From the NCBI GenBank assembly GCA_023261915.1, contig JALRFT010000168.1, positions 1-5,675 on the forward strand: a stretch of DNA of 5,675 nucleotides, given 5' to 3'. Source of the DNA: Acidimicrobiales bacterium (lineage in GTDB: Bacteria; Actinomycetota; Acidimicrobiia; Acidimicrobiales; Acidimicrobilacustridaceae). A program made the translations under genes and the position numbers. How positions within the stretch are numbered: position 1 is the first letter of the stretch; every line of letters begins with the position of its first letter. Of this stretch, positions 1 to 5,675 are shown piece by piece. Under the pieces are notes generated by a model. That model was not told where the DNA came from. It was given only the letters and a program-made list of their open reading frames with translations, and ran no database searches.

Positions 1-59
1 CTGCCGTGGGCGCGCACACCGGCCCCGGCATCGTGTCCGTCGCTGTGTCGCCCCTGTAG
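1..59 (+). CDS. C-terminal end of a DegV-like fatty-acid-binding protein (partial)
   Basis: Only the last 18 codons (3-56) and the TAG stop at 57-59 lie in the window; the rest is off the left edge. The visible tail reads AVGAHTGPGIVSVAVSPL. A closing strand with a (T/A)HTGPG motif followed by a short hydrophobic stretch is the usual C-terminus of DegV-family proteins, which bind a fatty acid and, in Firmicutes, act as FakB partners of the FakA kinase. In this frame the codons mostly end in G or C, as in the other genes here. The assignment rests on one short motif, so the family is likely but not proven and no function specific to this organism can be given. The next gene follows in another frame without room for a normal promoter, leader and signal peptide. 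Confidence 0.6.
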   Translation, partial: AVGAHTGPGIVSVAVSPL

Positions 60-241
60 CGGCATCCCCAGGCCGCGACCCCGCAGGATCTCCCCCGCCC
101 GGCCCGGCGCGCCACGCGGGCGCTGCCGCCGCTGATCCCGATGGTGGCGGCTCGGTCGACTTCCAGACGGGTCTCCCCCCAGTCGCCACCGGCATCAACC
201 TCAGTGGCGGTCTCAACGTCGTCACTGGTAACCCGAGCGGT
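60..241 (+). other. Gap with unexplained 5' end of the SLH gene; coding-like from about 143
   Basis: After the DegV-like stop there is no obvious Shine-Dalgarno, promoter or hairpin. The frame of the downstream SLH protein stays open leftwards through this whole stretch and on to position 2, but contains no ATG, GTG, TTG or CTG before the GTG at 242. From about 143 the frame reads like real protein (DPDGGGSVDFQTG, then PVATGINLSGGLNVVTG), with extracellular-type Gly/Asn/Ser composition. Before that it is Pro/Arg/Gly-rich and looks non-coding. Neither of the other two plus-strand frames contains a signal peptide. The stretch may hold the scar of a deletion, a frameshift or an assembly join. 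Confidence 0.5.
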
Positions 242-2032
242 GTGTGTAACGCCGGCTTCGTCCTCTCGAGGACGTCCACACCGAACGTGTGGTCGTTCAT
301 CCCGCCGACCGGGGTCAACGAGAGCTCCGGCCTCTGCCGACTCCAGTTCAAGGTGAACGATTCGCTGAGCGGCTCCACGGTCTGGGGTGTACCCACGGGC
401 TGTCTCGACAGCGGTACACAGACCCTCGTCAGCCTTGGTGAGCTGCTCGGTCTGATTCCGTCTGGCTCGCTTCCGGCCTGTACTTCCCCGGCGGTGGGAT
501 TCCACGCTGGTGACCGCGGACAGAACACCAATGCCAGGGTTTCGAACGTGTCCAACAACGTCAACAGCGACTTCTGGATGCGGATCTGGAACAACAAGGC
601 CATTCCGCTGGCCGACGTCGAGGAGCTGCCCGAGCGGCTCTTCTCCTCGGTGCCCGGTCAGACACCGGTCACGGTCACCCTTGACGGTTCGGGCACCATC
701 GATGCCGATGGTTCGGACAACCTGACACCTCGCCAGCCGCTGCTCTACCAGTGGACGGCGTTGGATCCGGAGACTCTCGAGCTGCTGCCCGATGATGCTG
801 ACGCCAACCAGCGCATTGCGAATCGCAACGACCTGGTGACTCAGTTCAGCCTGCCCGACGGTGGTCCGGTGACCTACCGCTTCCAGCTCGACGTCTACGA
901 CGGCCTGGAGCGCGACATCATCGAGACGAACCGCCTGCGGGTGACCGTGCGTCGCCCGGTGGCCAATGGCACCGCCTCGGTGGTCGTCGCTCCGGCGGCC
1001 TCACCGGCCAACGGTGCGCCGGTCTACTCGACGGCGATTCCCAATGACACCATCGGTGAGGTCAGTGACGGTGACTCGGTGACCTTGAGCGCCGCCGGTT
1101 CGTCGAGCCCCGACGGTCGCAACCTCAAGTACCTGTGGCGCATCCTTGAGGGCGGTGCCAATGCCGAACTCCTCGACGCCCGCAGTGCCAACGCCACGCT
1201 GGTGGTGGGTGAGCCCGAGGATCCTGAGTCAGAGCCGCTGGTCGTCGAACTGGCGGTGCGCGACGGGTACTCGGCGGCCTACAAGACCTTCACGTTCAGC
1301 AACGTGGCCGAGGAAGAGCCGCCGCCACCGCCCGTCTACTGCCCGGTGCCGGTGGATCCCTACCCGTACAGTGACATCCCGGTCAACAACACGACCGTCT
1401 CGTACCGCACGGCGGTGGCCTGTCTCGCCGAGAAGGGTGTCTTCAGCAAGACCAGCCCGCCGGCGGCGCCAGGTAAGTTCAACCCGACTGGGTTGTTCCT
1501 GCGTGAGCAGGTGCTCCTGGTGTTGTTCCGCAACGCCGGTTCACCGCTGGTGAATCGTCAGGGGACGCCATACCGGACGGCCAGTGTGTCGGACGTGACG
1601 TCGAACCCGAACGATCCGGCCAAGGGCGAGGTTCGGAAGGCGGTCAACTGGGCCTACGCCGAAGGTGTGGCCACGAACAATCCGACGTTCCGACCCACAG
1701 CAGCCATCACTCGGGCCGAGGTGCTCAACTTCCTGCAGCGCTACACCGGGTACAAGGTGTTCGGAGCCGTCGCCAACAAGCCGGTGGCGAGCCGGACCAC
1801 CTTCGCTCCGACCGACTCCCGGACACCTCGGGTGGCGGCGTGGCAACAGGATGTCGTGGCCTGGGCCTACGAATTCGGCATCGGCGAAGGCAGCGCCTTC
1901 CGACCCACAGCCAACATGGTCCGGTCTGACATGGCCCGACTGCTGTGGCGATGGGGCCACGTCTACAGCCAGTGGTTGATTGATCCGGCTAACACGCCAC
2001 CGCCAGTGGTGCAATTGCCCACTCCAACGTGA
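242..2032 (+). CDS. Secreted PKD/Ig-like domain protein with three C-terminal SLH modules (5' end uncertain)
   Basis: Predicted cell-surface protein held to the wall by S-layer homology modules. Numbering from the GTG at 242 (596 residues): 1-135 is a Gly/Asn/Ser-rich region with four cysteines (2, 32, 54, 80) and no recognised fold. About 140-237 is a PKD/Ig-like domain (LDGSGTIDADGSD start, LLYQWTA strand, YRFQLDVYDG strand). About 245-355 is a second one (LSAAGSSSPDGRNLKYLWRI, then VVELAVRDGYSA). 357-376 is a Glu/Pro linker. About 373-577 holds three SLH modules. Their cores, FNPT (413), FRPT (483) and FRPT (553), are exactly 70 residues apart. The SLH binding motif is intact as TRAE at 490-493 and degenerate as LREQ (420) and VRSD (560), with the Arg kept in all three. 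SLH modules generally bind pyruvylated secondary wall polymers. Position 242 is only the first possible start: coding-like sequence continues upstream to about 143, and no signal peptide is visible, although the domain content demands export. The native protein was probably longer, so the annotated start is doubtful. The ligand or partner of the PKD domains is unknown. Confidence 0.85.
   Translation: MCNAGFVLSRTSTPNVWSFIPPTGVNESSGLCRLQFKVNDSLSGSTVWGVPTGCLDSGTQTLVSLGELLGLIPSGSLPACTSPAVGFHAGDRGQNTNARVSNVSNNVNSDFWMRIWNNKAIPLADVEELPERLFSSVPGQTPVTVTLDGSGTIDADGSDNLTPRQPLLYQWTALDPETLELLPDDADANQRIANRNDLVTQFSLPDGGPVTYRFQLDVYDGLERDIIETNRLRVTVRRPVANGTASVVVAPAASPANGAPVYSTAIPNDTIGEVSDGDSVTLSAAGSSSPDGRNLKYLWRILEGGANAELLDARSANATLVVGEPEDPESEPLVVELAVRDGYSAAYKTFTFSNVAEEEPPPPPVYCPVPVDPYPYSDIPVNNTTVSYRTAVACLAEKGVFSKTSPPAAPGKFNPTGLFLREQVLLVLFRNAGSPLVNRQGTPYRTASVSDVTSNPNDPAKGEVRKAVNWAYAEGVATNNPTFRPTAAITRAEVLNFLQRYTGYKVFGAVANKPVASRTTFAPTDSRTPRVAAWQQDVVAWAYEFGIGEGSAFRPTANMVRSDMARLLWRWGHVYSQWLIDPANTPPPVVQLPTPT
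1688..1911 (+). repeat. Short direct DNA repeat within SLH modules 2 and 3
   Basis: The 14-mer TTCCGACCCACAGC occurs at 1688-1701 and again at 1898-1911, exactly 210 bases (70 codons) apart. Both copies encode FRPTA at the same place in SLH modules 2 and 3. An 11-mer CTGGGCCTACG (WAY) also recurs at 1649-1659 and 1861-1871. This is the trace of module duplication inside the gene, not a mobile or CRISPR repeat. Confidence 0.7.
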
Positions 2033-2050
2033 CAGATCTCTTAGTGCGTT

Positions 2051-2077
2051 TGAGGCCCCCTCGTTGAGGGGGCCTCA
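2051..2077. terminator. Bidirectional hairpin between convergent genes
   Basis: Perfect inverted repeat: the 12-base arm TGAGGCCCCCTC (2051-2062), the loop GTT (2063-2065), and the arm GAGGGGGCCTCA (2066-2077). It starts 18 bases after the SLH-gene stop and ends 21 bases before the stop of the convergent SRPBCC gene, so it is placed to end transcription from both sides. Neither side has a long T tract, which is common for intrinsic terminators of high-GC bacteria. Confidence 0.8.
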
Positions 2078-2098
2078 TCGCGTTGTGGGATCAGGGCC

Positions 2099-2575
2099 TC
2101 AGGTTGAGCGGAGGTGGTGACGGGCCATCCGTCGCAGGGACCAGCCGAACAGGATTCGTCCCAGCCCAGCGGCGACTGGTGCGAGGAACCGGGGGAGGTG
2201 GGGGACCCCGACGTCCTCACGCCAACCGACGATGCAACTCGATGGTCCATCCCCGGGCGCGATGGTGAACTCCGCCTCGCCAGTGAGCACTGGTCCCAAC
2301 TTCTCCACGATGCATCGTCCTGTTGACCCGTCAAACTCGCTCACGGTCGCCCGCATGCGATCTTCAAGAGCAAGGGGTCCGGGTCCACTGAAGGCCACGA
2401 ACCGGCTGGGATCATCGGGATCCACTTCGACACGCGTCATAGGGATCCACTCGGCATGGCCCGACCAGTGGGTGAGTTCGGCCCATGCCGCATTAGGACT
2501 GATGGGGAGGTTCCGTTCCAGCGTGAAATGGACCCGGGTGCCGGTGCGCGTGGTCATGCCCGGGTCAACCAGCAT
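2099..2575 (-). CDS. SRPBCC-fold (polyketide cyclase/START-like) protein
   Basis: A 158-residue protein whose length and pattern fit the SRPBCC/Polyketide_cyc2 helix-grip superfamily, small cytosolic proteins with a deep hydrophobic ligand pocket. Visible hallmarks: a first strand VHFTLERNLP (15-24); a short helix SPNAAWAELTHW (26-37) leading into AEWIPMTRVEV (41-51), the usual W-x-P turn; strands through RMRATVSEF (73-81) and GRCIVEKLG (86-94); a late strand AEFTIAPGDG (101-110) followed by SSCIVGWREDV (112-122); and a C-terminal helix from about 128 to 155 ending in SLRRMARHHL. There is no signal peptide. The ligand cannot be deduced; members include lipid carriers, cyclases and co-chaperone-like proteins. 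The start is ambiguous between ATG at 2575 and an in-frame ATG at 2557 (MTTRTG). Neither has a clear Shine-Dalgarno, and the second lies nearer the domain. It is transcribed divergently from the Lon-like lipoprotein gene and convergently with the SLH gene, so it appears monocistronic. Confidence 0.8.
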   Translation of the reverse strand: MLVDPGMTTRTGTRVHFTLERNLPISPNAAWAELTHWSGHAEWIPMTRVEVDPDDPSRFVAFSGPGPLALEDRMRATVSEFDGSTGRCIVEKLGPVLTGEAEFTIAPGDGPSSCIVGWREDVGVPHLPRFLAPVAAGLGRILFGWSLRRMARHHLRST

Positions 2576-2717
2576 TCGGAGGTGAGCATTCCCGTCGGGT
2601 CAAAGGCAACCACGACGCGGATGGTCCAACCAGCGACCGGGCACGCCTTGTCCACGCTGGGCGTCTGATGCAACGCTCGGGACTTCTGGAGGCCGGAGAG
2701 CCACCTCGGAGCTCGTC

Positions 2718-2723
2718 TAGGCT
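2718..2723 (+). promoter_or_regulatory. Possible -10 element upstream of the Lon-like gene
   Basis: TAGGCT at 2718-2723 fits the TANNNT pattern of actinobacterial -10 boxes and lies 56 bases before the ATG at 2780. No convincing -35 hexamer is seen 16-19 bases upstream. It sits in the divergent intergenic region 2576-2779, which should also contain the promoter of the minus-strand SRPBCC gene. No good candidate for that one was found, and no operator-like inverted repeat, tRNA or riboswitch was recognised in the region. Confidence 0.2.
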
Positions 2724-2779
2724 CGGGGTCGGATAGAACGAATCGTGAGTGATGTGCCTGAACGGGACGCCATGACTGA

Positions 2780-4603
2780 ATGTCTAGGGCAGCAATGACG
2801 GCGAGTTCGGGTCGTCGCTGTGTCACAGCGCTCGTCGTCGCCGGGTTCTTTGTCGGCATCCTCCTGCCACTGGTGTCATGTGGCGGAGCGACCCCCGGGG
2901 AGGTCACGGTTCCGGTGCTATGGGCCACGACGGCGGGTGCCGAACCCCGCGGTGGTGTTGAACCGGCGACCGTCGAGGTAACCGATGGGGACGGTGGGTT
3001 TACCGTAGACCTCGGTGACGTTGAGGCTGAGGGCGCAGGGCCGGCGTGGTTGGCGGCCTCGTCAGCTGCGGCGACCGTCGCAACGCTCGTGAGTGCGTCT
3101 GATCCCTCTGTGCTCGACATTCGTTTCGGTGTCACCGGACCCATTGATGGCCCCTCTGGAGGAGCAGCCCTGACAGTGGCCGTACTGGCTGCGATTCGAG
3201 GCCTCTCGTTGCAGCCCGGGGTGACGATGACCGGCACGGTATCCCCCGACGGGGCCGTGGGTATCGTCGGTGCTGTACCCGTCAAGGTCCGGGCGGCAGC
3301 GGACGCCGGGTACAAGGTGGTGCTGGTCCCGGTCGCCAATATCAATGATCGGGACTCCCAAACCGGTCAGGATCTCGTGACGTTCGGTGCGTCGCTCGGT
3401 GTCGAGGTACGTGCCGTCAATGACATCGGCGAGGCCCTTGGGGCTTTTACGGGGACACCGATCACTGCGGGGTCTGAAACCCCGGTGCCACTCGGTGTCG
3501 GGTCAGTGGTTGCATCGGAGGCTCAGGCCCAAGCGATGGTGGGACGTCTGGATCAGGCCCTCACTTCATTCACGGGTGATGCCGCAGTGGTGACCGTGGC
3601 CTCCGAGCGGGCGTCGGTAGCCCGTGATGCCTTGGTGGGCGGAGACCCGGCGCTTGCCTACGGCGCAGCGACCGAGGGCTGGTTGCGCCTGGTGCGGTCC
3701 CAAGCGGTGAGCACTGCCAGTGGTGTCGTGGGCACCGGCGACACCACAGGCTTGCGCGTGTCCCTTGACGCGGAGGCCGGCAGGCTGGCTGCCGAGGCGC
3801 GACGACTATTGGCGGCAGCGGCGGCCGAGGAGTGGTCTGCCGTCCAGACGTTCAATCTGCCAGCGGCCATGGGTTGGCTGACCTATGCCACGGCCGCACT
3901 TGACGGGGCGCGTCGGACGCTTCCTCAGGCAACCCCCGCTGATCTCACCACCACCGCTGCGGTCATCGCCGAGCAGCAGGCTTCCATTGACGTGCTCTGG
4001 CCCGACGCCGTGGCCTCGGTGCGGGCGCTCGAAACCGGGTCGGCCCGCTGGCCGGACAACGATGAGGGGTTTCTCAGTCGCTACACCGGGTTGCTCGTCT
4101 CCGCCGGTGAGGCCAACGACGCCTACCTCGATGCGGTGCTGCAGAGCGGTGGGGCGGGTTCGTCGGTTGGGGATCCGGCTCGGGTGGCAGCCCAGGCCGC
4201 CAAAGCGATCGTCGCCGAGGATCTCGGCACCACTGCTTCGCTGTCCGCCGCGTTGACCTACTGGTTCATCTCGGCGACGTCGGTGTCAACCCGGCAATCC
4301 TTCGGGATCAACAATTCTGGTCCTGACGGTGAGCCGGGGATCCCGTCTTCCCCGGAGAAGTTGGCCCGGGCGGTGGATAACGCGGCGAGCACGGTGGCGG
4401 TTCTGGCGAATCGTCTAGCGGGCCAAGGGGTGGACACCAGTTACCTGTCGTGGTCCGCAGCGTGGGGCAACGCCGCCTCGCAGGTGGACATCGGAACATT
4501 GACTGCCAGTGGTGAACTGCTGGCACTCGGGGAGCTGTGGTACTCCTCGGTCAGCGGTTTCTGCCAGTCCGCTGCACTTTCCGCTGCGGCGGGCTCTGGT
4601 TGA
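2780..4603 (+). CDS. Predicted lipoprotein with Lon-type (S16) Ser-Lys protease domain and helical C-terminal region
   Basis: A 607-residue putative extracytoplasmic protease. Residues 11-33 form a lipoprotein signal peptide: basic GRR, a hydrophobic stretch TALVVAGFFVGILLPLV, then the lipobox LVSC with Cys34. About 60-225 matches the Lon proteolytic domain. The nucleophile motif DGPSGGAAL puts the catalytic Ser at 126, followed by the ITGT-like strand MTGTVSPDGAVGIVG (150-164) and Lys169 in VPVKVRAAADAG. The Ser-Lys distance is 43 residues, the same as S679-K722 in E. coli Lon. The domain closes with YKVVLVPVAN (178-187) and VRAVNDIGEALGAF (210-223). No Walker A/B motifs or AAA+ module and no PDZ domain are present. 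About 245-607 is Ala-rich, mostly helical and unrecognised, with a conspicuous aromatic segment ALTYWFISA (491-499) and a single Cys595. Export signal, Lon domain and long helical tail resemble the archaeal COG1750-type Lon-like proteins. A second start, ATG 2795, has AGGG five bases upstream and gives an equally good signal peptide. Substrate unknown; ATP-independent action is inferred from the missing ATPase. Confidence 0.85.
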   Translation: MSRAAMTASSGRRCVTALVVAGFFVGILLPLVSCGGATPGEVTVPVLWATTAGAEPRGGVEPATVEVTDGDGGFTVDLGDVEAEGAGPAWLAASSAAATVATLVSASDPSVLDIRFGVTGPIDGPSGGAALTVAVLAAIRGLSLQPGVTMTGTVSPDGAVGIVGAVPVKVRAAADAGYKVVLVPVANINDRDSQTGQDLVTFGASLGVEVRAVNDIGEALGAFTGTPITAGSETPVPLGVGSVVASEAQAQAMVGRLDQALTSFTGDAAVVTVASERASVARDALVGGDPALAYGAATEGWLRLVRSQAVSTASGVVGTGDTTGLRVSLDAEAGRLAAEARRLLAAAAAEEWSAVQTFNLPAAMGWLTYATAALDGARRTLPQATPADLTTTAAVIAEQQASIDVLWPDAVASVRALETGSARWPDNDEGFLSRYTGLLVSAGEANDAYLDAVLQSGGAGSSVGDPARVAAQAAKAIVAEDLGTTASLSAALTYWFISATSVSTRQSFGINNSGPDGEPGIPSSPEKLARAVDNAASTVAVLANRLAGQGVDTSYLSWSAAWGNAASQVDIGTLTASGELLALGELWYSSVSGFCQSAALSAAAGSG

Positions 4604-4622
4604 GTGCCCAGCACTGGTCGCT

Positions 4623-4656
4623 GCGGGGCTGTCAACGCCAACGCCGACAGCCCCGC
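4623..4656. terminator. Bidirectional hairpin between convergent genes
   Basis: Perfect 11-bp inverted repeat: GCGGGGCTGTC (4623-4633) pairs with GACAGCCCCGC (4646-4656) around a 12-base loop made of AACGCC twice in tandem. It lies 19 bases after the stop of the Lon-like gene and 15 bases before the stop of the convergent minus-strand gene. It can therefore serve both as terminator. There is no T tract. Confidence 0.75.
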
Positions 4657-4671
4657 CGTGTGCCAGTGGGT

Positions 4672-5675
4672 TCAGCGGAGTTCCCGCAACTCGAAACGCC
4701 CGGGTGTGCCGTCCCGGTAGGTGGCGTCTTGGAAGACCCGGTTCTCCACGAGGTCTCTCGCCCCGAACCAGACCGAGTAGATACCGTAAGGTGCCGTGTC
4801 ACTCAGGCGGATGGTTGCCTCGTAGACGCCGTCGGTGTTCGTGCCGCTCACGAGGCGGCCCTCGGTCCACGTTCCCCATGGTTCACCGGTGTCGAGGTTG
4901 GCGAAGAACCCGGAAGGGCCACCCAGCAGAGGATAGGTGGAGGCCACTCCGGTTCCATCGGTCACCTGCCACCGGATGAGGATCTCTCCTCCCGGGCGCA
5001 GGATCCCACCCGCTGATGGTCCACCAGCGGAGACCGAGAGCAGGGTCATGACAGGGGGGGCGGTGTCATTGGAACCACCCATAACGGTGAACTCTCCTCC
5101 GGCAATCCTGTCGACGTCGGTCTCTCTGAAGCCCTCGGCGTCGATCCAGACGCCGTAGGTCGAGTTCGGTGTGCTCGCCGGCACCTCACAGGTGGCTTCG
5201 TAGCGAACCTCCGACACCCCGTCGCCTCCGCTGGGATTCCCCGATTGGGGGAAACCGCACCAGCTCACCCATCCGGAGGGACCACCGACGTACATCCAAC
5301 TCGCGCTGCTGGGGCCGATGACGGTCCACGACACCCGCAGCGTGCTCCCGGCGTCGAGGGTGGCGGGGATGTCCACTGCCGTGATCCTGACCGGGTAGGT
5401 GGGATCCTCGGGGACTGGCAGGATCGAGACGTCGTCGCGCTGGGCGGTGTCACCCAACGCTGATAGGCGATTTAGTCGCACAATCTGGAGGGCACGCTCG
5501 ACTATGTCGGCCGGGGTCGCGCCGTCCTGGTCGGCTTCGGATGTGGTCGTCGCTGTTGTGGACTCACTGTCACTTGGCTCGTCGCTCCCGCCGTCCTCCG
5601 AGCGGACCTCGCCCTCGGGCGTCGCCGCTTCGGGAATACTCGTCTCGTCACTGCCGAAGATGGGCAGTGATACCG
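4672..5675 (-). CDS. Protein with acidic Ser/Thr-rich linker and two duplicated Ig-like domains (N-terminus off the window)
   Basis: The frame is open from the right edge to the TGA at 4672-4674, giving 333 visible residues. A GTG at 5481 is in frame, but the 64 codons to its right look coding, so the true start is probably beyond 5675. The first 50 or so visible residues are a low-complexity Asp/Glu/Ser/Thr linker (for example SESTTATTTSEADQDG), followed by a short helix-like stretch ADIVERALQIVRLNRLSALG. Then come two related beta-rich domains (about 5394-5080 and 5055-4684). Both contain a GGPSG turn, a YEAT strand and a Y(G/S)VW strand, and end in GEFTV or GRFELREL. They look like Ig-like sandwiches of secreted or surface proteins. 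The first has two cysteines (WVSWCGF and YEATCEV) that could form a disulfide. Such a linker usually follows a signal peptide or lipobox, but this cannot be seen here. No enzymatic motif was recognised, and the function is unknown. Confidence 0.8.
   Translation of the reverse strand, partial: VSLPIFGSDETSIPEAATPEGEVRSEDGGSDEPSDSESTTATTTSEADQDGATPADIVERALQIVRLNRLSALGDTAQRDDVSILPVPEDPTYPVRITAVDIPATLDAGSTLRVSWTVIGPSSASWMYVGGPSGWVSWCGFPQSGNPSGGDGVSEVRYEATCEVPASTPNSTYGVWIDAEGFRETDVDRIAGGEFTVMGGSNDTAPPVMTLLSVSAGGPSAGGILRPGGEILIRWQVTDGTGVASTYPLLGGPSGFFANLDTGEPWGTWTEGRLVSGTNTDGVYEATIRLSDTAPYGIYSVWFGARDLVENRVFQDATYRDGTPGRFELRELR
4684..5394 (-). repeat. Internal duplication of an Ig-like domain
   Basis: Two consecutive protein-level repeats, encoded at about 5394-5080 and 5055-4684. 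Shared landmarks, in order: a polar-hydrophobic strand (STLRVSWTV / GEILIRWQV), VGGPSG / LGGPSG, RYEAT / VYEAT, YGVWIDAEGF / YSVWFGARDL, and GEFTV / GRFEL. DNA identity is low, so the duplication is old. The second copy lacks the two cysteines of the first. Confidence 0.7.

Noticed and set aside
1688..1911. Spaced identical 14-mers as a possible CRISPR or mobile-element trace
   Set aside because: There are only two copies, in frame and encoding the same position of consecutive SLH modules, so domain duplication explains them.
1541..2014. A 157-codon minus-strand open frame
   Set aside because: It lies opposite the SLH modules, which have clear protein-level repeats on the plus strand; the antisense product has no recognisable features.
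2576..2779. Possible tRNA or small RNA in the divergent gap
   Set aside because: No cloverleaf arms, T-loop consensus or strong hairpin could be found in this stretch.
2554..3345. A 263-codon minus-strand open frame whose TGA overlaps the ATG at 2555-2557 of the SRPBCC gene (ATGA arrangement)
   Set aside because: It is antisense to the signal peptide and Lon domain of the well-supported plus-strand gene. Its translation is Thr/Ser/Pro/Ala-rich without domains, as expected of an antisense shadow. The ATGA overlap is probably chance.
4509..5016. Plus-strand open frames of 156-159 codons crossing the 4604-4671 intergenic hairpin
   Set aside because: They overlap the ends of two convergent genes and run through the terminator. 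Their Arg/Pro/Gly-rich products look like shadows of the duplicated Ig-like protein.
5265..5481. GTG at 5481 as the real start of the minus-strand Ig-like gene
   Set aside because: The frame stays open for 64 more codons to the window edge with a typical extracellular acidic Ser/Thr linker, so a start further right is more likely.

Overview
The window is visibly high-GC DNA. Its proteins are Ala/Val/Asp/Gly-rich, and two of the four larger genes encode cell-surface proteins, one with S-layer homology (SLH) modules. This fits a high-GC Gram-positive lineage such as Actinomycetota, possibly the Acidimicrobiia. The placement is inferred from composition and gene content; there is no marker gene in the window to confirm it.

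Layout from left to right: (1) The last 18 codons of a DegV-like fatty-acid-binding protein, ending at 59. (2) A plus-strand gene ending at 2032 for a secreted protein with two PKD/Ig-like domains, a proline-rich linker and three SLH modules. Its N-terminus and signal peptide cannot be found. (3) A perfect 12-bp hairpin at 2051-2077, between this gene and a convergent minus-strand SRPBCC-fold (polyketide cyclase/START-like) protein at 2099-2575. (4) A divergent intergenic region of about 200 bp (2576-2779). (5) A plus-strand gene (2780-4603) for a predicted lipoprotein carrying a Lon-type (S16) Ser-Lys protease domain without an AAA+ ATPase module, followed by about 380 residues of helix-rich sequence. 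(6) An 11-bp hairpin at 4623-4656, between it and a convergent minus-strand gene. (7) That gene, 4672 to beyond the right edge, has an acidic Ser/Thr-rich linker followed by two duplicated Ig-like domains.

Most of the window is therefore devoted to envelope or extracellular proteins: an SLH-anchored protein, a lipid-anchored Lon-like protease and a linker/Ig-domain protein. The two convergent gene pairs are each separated by a strong inverted repeat, so the genes look like separate transcription units rather than one operon, and nothing in the sequence shows that they work together. The most notable gene is the ATPase-less, lipobox-containing Lon-like protease. Its arrangement (export signal, Lon proteolytic domain, long helical tail) resembles a family I know mainly from archaea (COG1750-like).
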